Source: Craspedostauros australis (Eukaryota; Bacillariophyta; Bacillariophyceae; Mastogloiales; Achnanthaceae). Taken from it: a stretch of DNA of 64,000 nt. The stretch is from positions 434,001 to 498,000 of the forward strand of contig JAMXDE010000045.1 of NCBI GenBank assembly GCA_026770025.1. The letters run 5' to 3'. Positions within the stretch are counted from its first letter, which is position 1, and each line of letters begins with the position of its first letter. Position numbers and translations under genes: made by a program. Of the stretch, positions 1-9,878 are shown in pieces. The notes beneath the pieces were generated by a model, which made no database searches, had not been told where the DNA came from, and saw only the letters and a program-made list of their open reading frames with translations.

Positions 1-3000
1 CAGACGTGTAGGTTGTGGAAATGCTTCTGTGGGAAGCGAATTCGGGCAAGGATGTCGAAGGGAGAGAGGCCGTTCGCGAGGTTTGGCAGCCGATTGAAGA
101 TGAATGCGGAATGACGAATTGCCATTGGCCAGAGTGGCACGACGTCCAGTTCGGGCCAGTGCAGAGTGGCATGGAGCATCATGGTTCGAGCGCTTGACAC
201 CACGGTACGAATGCTTCGTTCGGCGATGCCGTTGTGGTGATGCGCTCCGCGTCCTGCATATCGATGGGATTGATGGAAGTGTCGAAGGTGGTCAGCATAG
301 TCTGATGAGGTGAATGCCCTTCCATTGTCGCTTTGGTATTGTTGGACAACAATGCCGAGATCTCGACACATGCTCTCGAACTTCTCCTTTGCTCTGATCA
401 TGTCTTGAGAAGATGTAGACAGGACTGGCTCAGCGAAGATGAATCCTGAAGCATGGTCGACGAATACGATGCCAGCTCCGTACATTTCGTCATCGCTCCC
501 TTTTCCATATCCCGAGAAGAGTCGTCCCTTTCCACCCCCTTCAAAATGATCCACAGAGACGAGTTGGCCAGGCCGAAGATTACCAAACTTGATGGCTCCC
601 TCTCGATCACGTACTGGTCGGTGCAGATGGCCAGGGCTTGAGCGACAGACTTGTTTCCCAAACTGGCATGCTGCGCACTTTGGAAGTGTGGCGAGGCGGG
701 AGGCGCTTGCTTGTAGCTTGCGTGCGGCTTCGGTGTGGGCCAGGGTTCCCGAACGAAAAAGGTGCTGGATCTTCCGCATGTCATTGTGGCCCAGGCGTTG
801 GTGCCAACGCAGCAGCTCCTTCTGTGGTTCGGACAGGTTGCAGTTGGCGGAGGAAACAGTAGTGATGGTTGCATTGAGGGCATGTGGAATGTGCTCGGTC
901 AATGACTTCATGTTGTATGCCTTGGAAGTTGGAAGCTTGTTCTTGGGATTGATCTCGATGTTGATCTCTCCCTCTCTTCCTTGGACCTTCCACCTGCCAT
1001 TCACATACTGCAGCTCGCCTGGATACATTCTTTCGAACACAGAGGTGCTGATGATCTTGGCGTTGCTTCTTGGCACATAGTATGCCGGGAATTTGAGACG
1101 GCGAATGTTTCCTCTCGTGTCTTGGATGCCCCATTCCACGGTTCCCACCAAGTGGTCAGATCGTCCTCCAAACAGCCCTGTCAGTTTCTTGGCTTGGTTT
1201 CCAATTGGCCTTCTGGGTTCGGAGACGAAGTCGGACTTGTCATGTGAGATACAGACGGTGGATCCGCTGTCCCAAATGACATCACTTATCATCTTGGCTG
1301 GAAGTACGTTGGCGAGCTCGTCTGAGCTGTGACGGACAGCCGAGAAACTTGTGATAGAGGATGGTCCATCGTGTGTGCACACAGAATTTGACGGAGGCGC
1401 GTCCTCAGGCTTGAAGTAGGTGCTGAGGATCTGGGCCAGTCTGCTGGTTTGTTTCTCGGTGAGTCGCTGTCGCTGAGCAGGAGCAGGAGCATCAAATACC
1501 ATCATTCGCTGACGCTGATTGCGATGTTTCTTCTTGGATGGTCCTTGCACTTCATGTCGACGAATAGGAACGGCTCTGGTTCCGAACCTGGCACCATGGC
1601 TGATGGAATTGGCTCTTGGCCGTGGGTTGGAGAAAGCCGTGCTTCTGAATCTGTGCTTGTTCGGGTTGTTCTCAAGACCGATCACACGATGACTGCGTCG
1701 CCTCAACCCAGCTGCTCTTGCTCTGGGATGCATGTTGGTTGATGCATGCATTGCAGATACTGGAGGGTCGAAGCGAGAGCGGTGGTGGCAGAGACGAATC
1801 GGAGCACGACGATGAAAGTTGATCCAATCCTTGGGTTGGGCTCGGTCACGACGGCGATCTTTCTTTTCCCAATAGGCTTCGCAGCGGCGTTGCCAACGAG
1901 GCTTGGGAACTGGACCATCAGGGTGGCGAGGCATGTCATGGTGCTTGCGTGCCAGGTATGTTGCAGTGACCATCCATGCTGCAATCGAGGCTGTCTCCCA
2001 CCCATGCATGACTGCAAAGATGAGGACCTGGATGAGCAGTGGAATGAAAAGAGGAAAGGCACCAATGAGGAGAGCCAATGGACCAAGGTAGGCCTGGATG
2101 ATTTGGAACCACCCAGATGGACTTTCTTCCATCACCTTGTAGACGTGCCATTCGGTGGAATCGAATGTGACTGTGTTGGCAGCGGTCTCGCTCTTGTTCT
2201 TGTTCTTGTCCTTGTCCTTGAAGTCGCTTCTGTGTTTGCTGGTGCCATGGGAGGTGAGCCAACGCTTGCACTTGGCACACCACTTGAAAGTGGAGCTCCT
2301 GACAACCTTCTGGTGCGGTTCACCCTTGGAAGGGGGAACAGAACGCCAACTGGTGTTGGAAGAACCCTTCTTCGCGTTGTTGGAACCCTTCTTGCCCTTG
2401 CTGCTGTGGTTGGAGCCTGCACCTTTCTTCAGATTGGGGCAGTTGGCCTTGACATGACCAGGTTCTCCGCAGTTGTGGCAGATGATGGGCGTCTTTCCAC
2501 CATTCTGCATGAGAGCCAGCGCCGTGCTTTCGTCGATCTCGATGCCTCCATTTTCTCCAGAGAGGAAATACCCAGCATTGCTGTTCTTGCGATTGCGCAA
2601 GTAGGAGGCAGCATGCCATTGTCCAGCATGGAGCTCTTGCTTGTACAGGTCGGTGGCAAGATTGCAGACATCACGCCAGTGAAGGCGATCCTTCAAGATG
2701 CGTCGGTCCTTCTCGGCCTTGGTGCAGCACCCGATTTGGATCAGCACTTCTTTGAGGTTGCCGAGTTTGCTGTGGAGACCAAAGCGGTAGCGCTCCCCGG
2801 ATGTGCCAGAGCCGCCAGCAGAGAGAAACTTGGTGAGGATGTCCGCAGTGAGGGCGTGGTCATATTGGCCAGCATCTTCGAGAACTTGGGCGTCCTTGCG
2901 GGTGTCATCAGCAAACTTCTTGATGTTCTCACCGGAGTAGGTCTTGGGAGTGCGACGGCGGATGTTCTGCTTGATGCGATCATACTTGTCGAAAGTGGTG

Positions 3001-3851
3001 GTTCGCAAGTCCTCGATCAGCTCCATCCAAAGAATGACAAAATCCTCGCGTTGATCCGGATGGACCCGCGCCAAGATGTCGTCCTTCAGGCTTGGCTGGA
3101 GAGAGTTGAGGAGAAAGCAGCAGGCAGTGACGTTGTTGCGGCGGTCGTACTCATCAAAATGGCTTGCCATTTCGGTTGCTTCTTCCATGATGGTCTTTTG
3201 GTTGAAGCGGTACGGATGGGCAACGACACTGGTCGTGTCTTTGGGGTCGGATGGCTCCTTGAGGTAGGAGATGGTGTCGAGCCCTCTGGCTTTGAGTTCG
3301 GACATAAAATCGCGCTGGAAGGCTTGGAGATCACTCTGGCGGTGGAACTTGGGTTCAAGGCCCTTCTCCATGTCGGGTTGGCTCTTGACATCGGCTCCGC
3401 TTGCAGTGGAGCGCTTCTGGAGAACGTAGAGGTAGGTGTTGGGCTCGTCAACAAGCCCAGACCAGTCAGCTTTGGGCTTTCCCCCGGTGAAGGGGAACCA
3501 GTTCTTTCCCACCTTGACGATGTTGCCCATCACCGGCTTGGTTGGGCGATTGGCGAGTTCACGTTCCGTCTCGGCTGCGGTGCGGCCCAGTTCGAAGATT
3601 TCCTGGGAGGTGTTGACACCAGATACCTCGGTTTGAAGGAGACGCTCGTGGGCTTCCTCCCTCTCAGTCAGATTCGCGAGTCGTTCTTGAAGGACTTGGC
3701 TCGCTTCGTTCAGTTGTTGTTGCTGGGCCAGAAGGCGGGCCTGCATCTGGCTGAGTTGTTCCAAGGTTGCTGCTTGAGTGGCAGCTACCTCGGCTTGAGT
3801 TGTGGTGGCTCCACCTTGGGTGACGGTGGCCTCCGGTTGATTATCCGCCAT
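1..3851 (-). CDS. copia gag-pol polyprotein, partial
   Basis: The frame begins at an ATG complementary to 3849-3851. Seen in order: a Gln-rich helical N-terminus and gag-like region (residues ~1-440); a CCHC zinc knuckle with C458, C461, H466, C471; a hydrophobic stretch (~582-640) that could form two membrane segments; an aspartic protease DSGST motif at D861; a pre-integrase HHCC-type zinc region; and an integrase core with D1101, D1175 and E1211, giving the canonical D-73-D-35-E spacing. The family makes virus-like particles, cuts the polyprotein with its own protease and integrates the cDNA. The hydrophobic insert between nucleocapsid and protease is not a standard copia part. The visible frame appears open and the element looks whole as far as it goes. 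Confidence 0.85.
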   Translation of the reverse strand, partial: MADNQPEATVTQGGATTTQAEVAATQAATLEQLSQMQARLLAQQQQLNEASQVLQERLANLTEREEAHERLLQTEVSGVNTSQEIFELGRTAAETERELANRPTKPVMGNIVKVGKNWFPFTGGKPKADWSGLVDEPNTYLYVLQKRSTASGADVKSQPDMEKGLEPKFHRQSDLQAFQRDFMSELKARGLDTISYLKEPSDPKDTTSVVAHPYRFNQKTIMEEATEMASHFDEYDRRNNVTACCFLLNSLQPSLKDDILARVHPDQREDFVILWMELIEDLRTTTFDKYDRIKQNIRRRTPKTYSGENIKKFADDTRKDAQVLEDAGQYDHALTADILTKFLSAGGSGTSGERYRFGLHSKLGNLKEVLIQIGCCTKAEKDRRILKDRLHWRDVCNLATDLYKQELHAGQWHAASYLRNRKNSNAGYFLSGENGGIEIDESTALALMQNGGKTPIICHNCGEPGHVKANCPNLKKGAGSNHSSKGKKGSNNAKKGSSNTSWRSVPPSKGEPHQKVVRSSTFKWCAKCKRWLTSHGTSKHRSDFKDKDKNKNKSETAANTVTFDSTEWHVYKVMEESPSGWFQIIQAYLGPLALLIGAFPLFIPLLIQVLIFAVMHGWETASIAAWMVTATYLARKHHDMPRHPDGPVPKPRWQRRCEAYWEKKDRRRDRAQPKDWINFHRRAPIRLCHHRSRFDPPVSAMHASTNMHPRARAAGLRRRSHRVIGLENNPNKHRFRSTAFSNPRPRANSISHGARFGTRAVPIRRHEVQGPSKKKHRNQRQRMMVFDAPAPAQRQRLTEKQTSRLAQILSTYFKPEDAPPSNSVCTHDGPSSITSFSAVRHSSDELANVLPAKMISDVIWDSGSTVCISHDKSDFVSEPRRPIGNQAKKLTGLFGGRSDHLVGTVEWGIQDTRGNIRRLKFPAYYVPRSNAKIISTSVFERMYPGELQYVNGRWKVQGREGEINIEINPKNKLPTSKAYNMKSLTEHIPHALNATITTVSSANCNLSEPQKELLRWHQRLGHNDMRKIQHLFRSGTLAHTEAARKLQASASRLATLPKCAACQFGKQVCRSSPGHLHRPVRDREGAIKFGNLRPGQLVSVDHFEGGGKGRLFSGYGKGSDDEMYGAGIVFVDHASGFIFAEPVLSTSSQDMIRAKEKFESMCRDLGIVVQQYQSDNGRAFTSSDYADHLRHFHQSHRYAGRGAHHHNGIAERSIRTVVSSARTMMLHATLHWPELDVVPLWPMAIRHSAFIFNRLPNLANGLSPFDILARIRFPQKHFHNLHV

Positions 3852-3899
3852 CCTTCAAAAGCTGCGCTTGAAGAGGTTGCGGATTTCCTGATGAGCAGC

Positions 3900-4180
3900 T
3901 GAGCTGCTGGTTCGCAGATGTTCTGCTGGAGTATCGATCGATGGTCGCAACTGCGTTGCAAGTTGTGATTGCTGAGCTTCAGTCAGCAGGTGTCTGGGAG
4001 TGAGGCAACTGTGTTGCGGGCAGTCAGCTGCACTGCTGCGGGTAGATCAGTGGGTGCCTGTGGCAGGAGCAACTGTGTTGCAAGCAGTCAGCTGCGCTGC
4101 TGCGGGTAGATCAGCAGATGATCGGCTGATTATTGTCGGAGCAACTGCGTTGCTGGCGTTCGGACAGCTGGACTGTCAGT
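3900..4180. repeat. Imperfect ~65-bp tandem repeat in the copia leader
   Basis: Units containing GCAACTGYGTTGC and CAGTCAGCTGC, followed by CTGCTGCGGGTAGATCAG, recur near 4003 and 4068. Weaker copies lie near 3947 and 4140. The array sits between the primer-binding site and the gag start, where packaging or translational control signals can lie in LTR elements. Function is unknown. Confidence 0.6.
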
Positions 4181-4337
4181 GGGCGGCTTGACTCTTGCTT
4201 CCTGCAGTGAAGCTCACAGGGTCCAAGCCACGGATGCGGGTCGCTGTGGCAGCGACTTAGTTGGATGAGGAAGTCTGAGACTTCGTGGGATCGGTTCTTG
4301 CGCTATTGATGAGGCTCTCTGTCGAATCTTGACTTCA

Positions 4338-4359
4338 GCGTAAGACCAGGCTCATAACC
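4338..4359 (-). other. Primer-binding site of the half-tRNA-Met (copia) type
   Basis: On the minus strand, directly inside the presumed LTR, the sequence reads GGTTATGAGCCTGGTC. This closely resembles the Drosophila copia site GGTTATGGGCCCAGTC, which pairs with the anticodon arm of initiator tRNA-Met rather than with its 3' CCA end. The complement contains CTCATAACC, a Met anticodon loop (CAT). The primer is therefore probably a cleaved 5' half of a tRNA-Met. Confidence 0.65.
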
Positions 4360-5149
4360 AGCGAGAATAGAGGGCAAAATGAAGTCCGGTTGTGTCCGGC
4401 TTTGCCTTCCAGTGTCGGACTTTGGCAGGTCAAAAGGGGAAGTGAAACTGCCAACGTCAGCGCGGTTAAACGTAGTGTGACCACGAACGTAGATGAGACG
4501 ATTGAGAATGTGTTTTGAGTTGATTTGGTGGTTGTAAAGCTTGAGTTTTGTAAGATTGTTGTTTTTATGAGATTGTTTTGGTTGAAGGTTGGAGAGGAAA
4601 ACGAGATGGGCTGGTCATCACACTGCTCTGCTGTTGGTTGTCGCTGTTCATGGTCTTGTACATTTGAAAAATTGCTCCACAATCCCCAGGCGATGAAACC
4701 ACGATGCTTCATCGCTCTTGGCAGGTTTGAGAGCTGATTCTCCAGTTGTTGGAGTGAAGGTGCGAGTGTTCCATGTCTTAGTCTTGTTCCAATTTTGCAG
4801 GATAGTCTTGCTTTTGATCCAAGACCGGCACATCCTGCATGGAAGATGTCAGTTTCATACATATGTAATCTTGGAACACATGGCAAAGAGGCAAGTGAGA
4901 AGCATCAACTGTGCATGCAGGATGAGCCATGCACTTGTATTCTTGCAGACAGATGCCTTCACATATGTAGTCTCTTTTGGAGGTAGAGTGCCTGTCCATT
5001 TGTTGCTCAATCGTGTGTACTGGTGGTAGTACAGACAATTCGGTCACCGGTCAATGGGGGCATGAAGGGAAAATACCAATTTTCAGCAATTTTTCAGTGA
5101 CATCATGGTATATTGCAACTGTACGAGTGGATTATTGAAATATGACTCT
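4360..5149. other. Presumed 5' LTR and the spacer to the next gene
   Basis: No credible host gene was found. The left part is the 5' LTR of the copia element on the minus strand. A short inverted repeat (GATGAAACCACGATGCTTCATC) lies near 4692. Where the LTR ends and host DNA begins cannot be fixed without a second LTR copy. Confidence 0.4.
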
Positions 5150-5992
5150 CTAGCTTTTGTCGGCGCTCACATTATCATCATCCGGGTCGCTGGTATCAGT
5201 GGGAACCACGATCGGAAGTGCAGGGAATACAACGACATCCTGGTGCTGCCGATGATGATTGGCAGGCCGTCGCTGCAGATTATGGCGTTGATGAATGTTC
5301 ATAGCAAGGGCGTGTGGATGCTCGACTCTTCTACCGTTGTTCGGCTGTGGTGATGGAAGTTCCGATTCTTGAATATCCATCCCTTCCGAACCATTGCTTT
5401 GAGATAATGACGCTGACGCTCGCATCTCTGCCGGATACTCATCTTCGTCGTGATGCAGGCTGGTGCTGTTTACACTGTCGCTGCTGCTGCTGTTGCTACT
5501 CTGACTGGCTTCATCCAACATGGCCTCCAATTCGGCAATGCCATTACGCAGTCGATGCACCTCGTCATGAATGGCAATAGCAATATCTGTCGCCTTCTCT
5601 TTCCTCCGACTGGCGGCATGCTCTTCGTCATCCATCTGGTTGGACTCTCGTGCCGATTGTCGCAGCATGGCTTTCATCGCTTCAAAGTCCTCTCGCAGCG
5701 ATGGCGGTAACACTCCATTGTTGCTGCTGCTGCTGCCATTGTCGGTTGCGTCGGCAGCATCATGGAGTATGATTGGAACAATCTGCGCTTGATTTCTTAC
5801 TCCCCCTTCCAAGCCAGGTTGCTGTTGCTGCTGTTGTTGCGGTTGTCGTGGTGATGGCGGACGATGGTTGGGTCTATCCGTCGCGTGGTGACCAGCGCTT
5901 ACACGGCCATCTCCCCTACTTCCTTGCCGAAGGCCATGCTCGTCGCTGTCATTCTCATCATCGTCGAATATTGGTGGGACAAGCAGTTGCAT
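5150..5992 (-). CDS. Hypothetical acidic, Gln/Ser-rich protein with a short coiled coil
   Basis: I do not recognise this 280-residue protein. The only good ATG start is at 5992; the reading frame upstream of it has only a non-ATG start. Visible features are an acidic N-terminus (PPIFDDDENDSDEH), a poly-Gln run, Ser/Asn-rich linkers, and a central helical region (VHRLRNGIAELEAMLDEAS) with heptad-like hydrophobics that could form a short coiled coil. A His/Asn-rich segment follows and the C-terminus is acidic. No signal peptide or membrane segment is seen. The composition suggests a mostly disordered nuclear or cytosolic protein. It may be one exon of a longer gene. Confidence 0.5.
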   Translation of the reverse strand: MQLLVPPIFDDDENDSDEHGLRQGSRGDGRVSAGHHATDRPNHRPPSPRQPQQQQQQQPGLEGGVRNQAQIVPIILHDAADATDNGSSSSNNGVLPPSLREDFEAMKAMLRQSARESNQMDDEEHAASRRKEKATDIAIAIHDEVHRLRNGIAELEAMLDEASQSSNSSSSDSVNSTSLHHDEDEYPAEMRASASLSQSNGSEGMDIQESELPSPQPNNGRRVEHPHALAMNIHQRHNLQRRPANHHRQHQDVVVFPALPIVVPTDTSDPDDDNVSADKS

Positions 5993-7783
5993 ATCGCCCT
6001 TTAACAACAAGTGTTGTTGTATGTGTGTGGGTTGGATGGTATGTGCAGATAAAGCTGTGGATTGTTCTCCTTCTTTGCGTTCATGCGATGAATGTGTATG
6101 GTATGGTTTGGTGTGAGTGTGATGATGCAAAGATCAGTGTGGAGTATCTATGTGTCTGTGCGTGTCCGCATTGACGGATCGAAGAATACGCGAGGTTGAA
6201 GTACGTCGCGAACCGATTCAATTGATGATGGATGTGTGCGAATGCGGAGTATGGGAGTTTAATTGTCGAGTGCTCTGCTCTATTCTCCTTCTGATGTGAG
6301 AGAACCTGCGTACGGATATTGAATTGGATGGCATTGAATTGAGAAAGGTGAGTTGAGCAAGATGGGAGAGAGGTGAGGAGAAAGATGGGACCGCATTGGA
6401 TCGGGGCGGTATCAGATCGTGAAACGCGCAGACGAGACAGTTTCTGCGAGAGATCGTGTGACCATGTCCGAGCCGCTCTCCATGCACATGAGACGCACAG
6501 AAAGAGAGCGACGGCAACCAACCGGCCACGCCTCTCCATCCATTCGTCAACAATAACCGCACCGACTATCATCGTCACCATCGCCATGGTCAACAAGCAT
6601 CCACAGCATCCATCCTTTCTCAACACTCACCAATGATTTTGTGAATCTTCCGATGAACTGAACCACGTTGGAAAAAAGCCGAAAAACGTGAATCCCTCGT
6701 TGAAGTGTCCGATCTGTCTCCGGGTCTGAATTGATTCACACGACTCACGTAGGAAAGAAGGAAACCTCGATTGCAACGCAATCACTTGTGACCGCAACAG
6801 AAAATGCTCCTCGACTTGTTTGTTTGTTGCCTGTTTGCGTGACAATGCAACAAGAGCGCAACAAGGAAGAAGGAACGAACGAAGGAAGACGACGGCCGTG
6901 TGTGTGGTAGACAAGTCGTGTTGCTCAACTCGCACCGACAAGAGAAAGAGGAGGGGTGGATGAAAGCCTTCTTCTTTTGGAAGGTTTGGATTTGTTCCTT
7001 TCGGCGGTTGGCTCTTGTGGCGTTGTGGATGAGGACGATGGGCGTGATGATGTTGGAGCCGTTTTCTTGTTGATGTTTGTGGTGGAACAATCTGTGTCGT
7101 TGTCGTTGTTGGTATCGTTGACGCAGCTGTTTTCACGTTTTGAGGCACGTTGCGCGTAATTTTTGTGCGTGTGTGCGCCTTGTGGTGTTGAGCATTGTGT
7201 TCGCCACGATCTTGTGTCTGCCCACGCACGATCTCGTATGTTTTCTACGGGGAGCCGATGACGTCGAGCACGTTTTCGAAGATACTTCCAGGTGGCGATT
7301 TCGAATACTGTTTTAGTCATGGATATGTAGTCACATGAATCGGTTCGGTCATCGGCATGATCTTTGTTGTTCATCGTCAATAGTATATTTCAATGACAAT
7401 TCTACCGTATATCCCACACTTCTTGTTTTCTGTCGTTCACATCCAAACACCACATGACCAATGAGCACCCAGGTCATCCAGCCGGATCACACTAACACGT
7501 GCACAGAGTGCACAATGGATCGCCATCGACATTGAGGATCTGCCTGTTGAGACCTATAATATCGTAATCATACTTGCATGTATCGTATTGCGTTGTGCGG
7601 TGCTATGCTGTGTTCCTTATGCTGATTGATAGTAATGCATGGGTAGTACTGGTGTAATAGCTACTATTAGAAGGTGGCGCGGTTCTTCGCTCCGAAGCCT
7701 CGATTGCGTCACGTGGATGATGTTGTCACCGGATGGCGTCCTTGCCTGCATCCTGACATGTATCTGTTCTGTTCCAATTTGTT
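5993..7783. other. Intergenic, no supported gene
   Basis: Several short frames occur on both strands (for example 6925-7374 minus, 149 codons from its first ATG). They show low-complexity Asn/Thr or Arg/Ser composition and no recognisable domain. The region probably holds the leader and promoter of the 5150-5992 gene and the 3' side of the 7784-8692 gene. Confidence 0.4.
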
Positions 7784-8692
7784 CTATATCAGCCTGTGTT
7801 CCACATCATCTGGATCCTGCACGAACCGGGATGTGAGCGTGCCATCAAAGTCGATGCGGCAACTGTCGTACTCCCCGAATTGGTAACGATTCTGAGAAAT
7901 GACCTGATAGACGGCTTCACGGATGAACGACGGCGTGATCTGCCCCAGCTTGCCCAGGACCTGCAGAGGCACGGCGTCCAGCTCGGCGCAGATGCGCGCG
8001 ACGGCGTCGGAGCTGAAGTAGGCATCGGTGGAGGATTCCATGAGGATGATGGTGGAGATATCGTACTGCGACTTGCCGATGCGAAGCAGCAGGGCCTGTC
8101 CGACCTTGGATTGCAGCGAGGCGAAGCGGAATTTGCCCGATTCGTCCTGATCCATGGCGAAGTTGATGCCGCCGTTGCACAGGTTGCAGACTCCGTCGAA
8201 GAGTATGATGGGACGCGTGTCGCCTTCGGCAAAGACCTTCGTGGACAGGGCCTGCCAATCGAAGTCGATCTCGTCTTCGTTGGGCATGATGGTGGCGCCG
8301 TTGGCATCGGTGGCGGCCGTCGCTTCATTCATCAGGTTGCTGCTGCTGCTGGCGGCCGTGGCAGGTGGTGACTCGTTCGACTCGTCGCCGCTGGACGATG
8401 TGACCGACGCTGCCACTTGCAGATAGGTGGCTCTGGAGAGCGGGGTCATGGATGTTGACGTGGACGGAGCAGCAGTTGAAGAGGAGGAGCTTCCAAACCC
8501 GCAACGCGAGAAGGGAGCAGCGGCATCCGCTGTCGTGGCTGTTGGTGGGGTGGTCGTCACGAAGGGTCTGGGTGCAACCGCGAAGGCGGCCACACCTTGG
8601 GATCCAGCTGCTGCTGCTGCTGCATTGGCGACGGATGGAGAAGCCGATGCCAGCAGAGCGGCGATGAGAAGTGTGCGCTGTGTGTCGTTCAT
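7784..8692 (-). CDS. DCC-family thiol-disulfide oxidoreductase, plastid-targeted
   Basis: The 302-residue protein has a DCC (DUF393) domain in its C-terminal half. The name-giving motif is at D166-G-V-C169-N-L-C172, in the context RPIILFDGVCNLCNGG, and the conserved FASLQS segment follows. This family has a thioredoxin-like fold and is presumed to do thiol-disulfide exchange; substrates are mostly unknown. The N-terminus is a hydrophobic signal peptide (residues ~7-28). It is followed by VAAFAVAP, an ASAFAP-like cleavage motif with F37, and then a Ser/Thr/Ala-rich transit-like stretch. That bipartite pre-sequence directs proteins into secondary plastids of diatoms, so stromal or thylakoid-side location is inferred. 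Residues ~40-140 are a low-complexity spacer. The start is an ATG with no competing upstream ATG in frame. Confidence 0.85.
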   Translation of the reverse strand: MNDTQRTLLIAALLASASPSVANAAAAAAGSQGVAAFAVAPRPFVTTTPPTATTADAAAPFSRCGFGSSSSSTAAPSTSTSMTPLSRATYLQVAASVTSSSGDESNESPPATAASSSSNLMNEATAATDANGATIMPNEDEIDFDWQALSTKVFAEGDTRPIILFDGVCNLCNGGINFAMDQDESGKFRFASLQSKVGQALLLRIGKSQYDISTIILMESSTDAYFSSDAVARICAELDAVPLQVLGKLGQITPSFIREAVYQVISQNRYQFGEYDSCRIDFDGTLTSRFVQDPDDVEHRLI

Positions 8693-9878
8693 TGTTCAAG
8701 AGTGTCTGTTGTTGCTATTGCTATTTCTATTGCTATTAATACTGTCGCTATTGGTGCAGAGTAGTGTTGTGGCTGTCGCTAAAGTGTTCGTTCGATTGAG
8801 AACTATGGGATGGCGCGGAAAGGGGAAACGGAGAAGTTGCTGATGGCGATGGCGATGTTACTTTGTGGAACACACAAGGAGGAACTTCACTGCTCACCTT
8901 TGGTGCGGTGCGACGCAATGCGATTCTGCGCAAGACGAAGGAATGTGATGTCTGTTGCGCGTTTGGACGCGTGGGTGAGTGGGTGAGTGAGTGAGCGACG
9001 GAGAACAAAAGGGTGCTCCACAATTCCAGAAGCGCAACACACACAAACACGCACAAACCATGCGATCGATCAGTGTTCTCGTGGTCGGTGGTTCGGTTGC
9101 GGCTACTCTCTGTGCTCTCTTTGGTACCAAAACTGCCAACACCCTTCGTACTTCTGCTGGAAGCATTGGCTTCGTGTCTTTCTCGTACTCGTCTTCTTTC
9201 TTGTTCGGCCAGATGCTACTCAAAAAGCATTGCCGTTTGGCGCGGTTTGCTCACCGCACTTCGGGAAGTCTCGGCGCTTGTGACGCGCTACGCCAATCAT
9301 TTGCGCGATGTCACCAATCGTACACGACATGGATGCGTCTGATTGGAGAAAGAGAGTTCGCATTTTTGCATCTCGTGACGATCGGTGTCGTCTCGCAGCC
9401 AATCAGAGTTCAACGATGTCATAGAAACCCGGACGCGCGGATATTTGTCCGCCAATCGGCATGTGGTATTCACGCGAGGTTGACACCCGATCCATGGTAT
9501 CGTGATGTCGTGGCTCGGTTCCAAAATGCTGGAGGGAAGTCGGCGAACCTCACATCGCTTCGACGAACTTCCGTTCCCTTTCTGCACGAGAAACGGAAAG
9601 AGATGGGAAGCCATAGTAGAGTATCGACGGAGAGTAGACCTAATAACACTTGACCAGATGTATGGTAGCATCACCAATCACGCCTATTGTATGTCTGCAT
9701 CCTAACATCTTACCGTTGCTGTCACCATACATGAAGGCGTTTCTAACCTCGTCGCTCTGTTGTCATCGCTGTCATCACCCATCATCATCATCATCACTTC
9801 TATTAAAACACAGCTGTCAACAACACGATCCAAGCAAATACCACCACGCACGTCGCACTCCACACTCTCTGTCTGTCT
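8693..9878. other. Intergenic, with one doubtful plus-strand ORF
   Basis: From an ATG at 9060, preceded by a CA-rich leader like those of real genes here, a frame runs to 9653. Its first ~75 codons (MRSISVLVVGGSVAATL...) read like a small membrane protein; the remainder looks random. It could be the first exon of a gene or chance. A short ATC/CATC microsatellite lies near 9778. Nothing else is supported. Confidence 0.3.

Larger units (their letters stand above)
1..5000 (-). mobile_element. Ty1/copia LTR retrotransposon, truncated by the window edge
   Basis: A copia-family element lies on the minus strand. From right to left it shows a probable 5' LTR (from about 4360 rightwards), a primer-binding site at 4338-4359, a repeat-rich leader, and a gag-pol frame starting at 3851. 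That frame runs off the left edge inside the integrase region, so reverse transcriptase, RNase H and the 3' LTR are outside the window. The order protease then integrase before any reverse transcriptase is diagnostic of Ty1/copia. The visible part looks whole. The outer LTR edge (about 5.0 kb) is approximate because the partner LTR is not in the window, so age cannot be estimated. It probably belongs to the diatom CoDi-type copia lineages, but placing it needs the reverse transcriptase. Confidence 0.85.

Noticed and set aside
1746-3902. 718-codon open frame on the plus strand
   Set aside because: It is the exact antisense of the copia gag-pol frame in register. The minus strand carries the zinc knuckle, protease and integrase motifs, so the plus frame is a shadow.
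6925-7374. 149-codon minus-strand frame
   Set aside because: Asn/Thr/Ser low complexity, no domain, and surrounded by similar random frames. It could be an exon but nothing supports it.
9060-9653. Plus-strand frame starting with a membrane-like segment
   Set aside because: Only the first part reads like protein. No family match and no splice structure that extends it convincingly, so it is mentioned as doubtful within the intergenic entry only.
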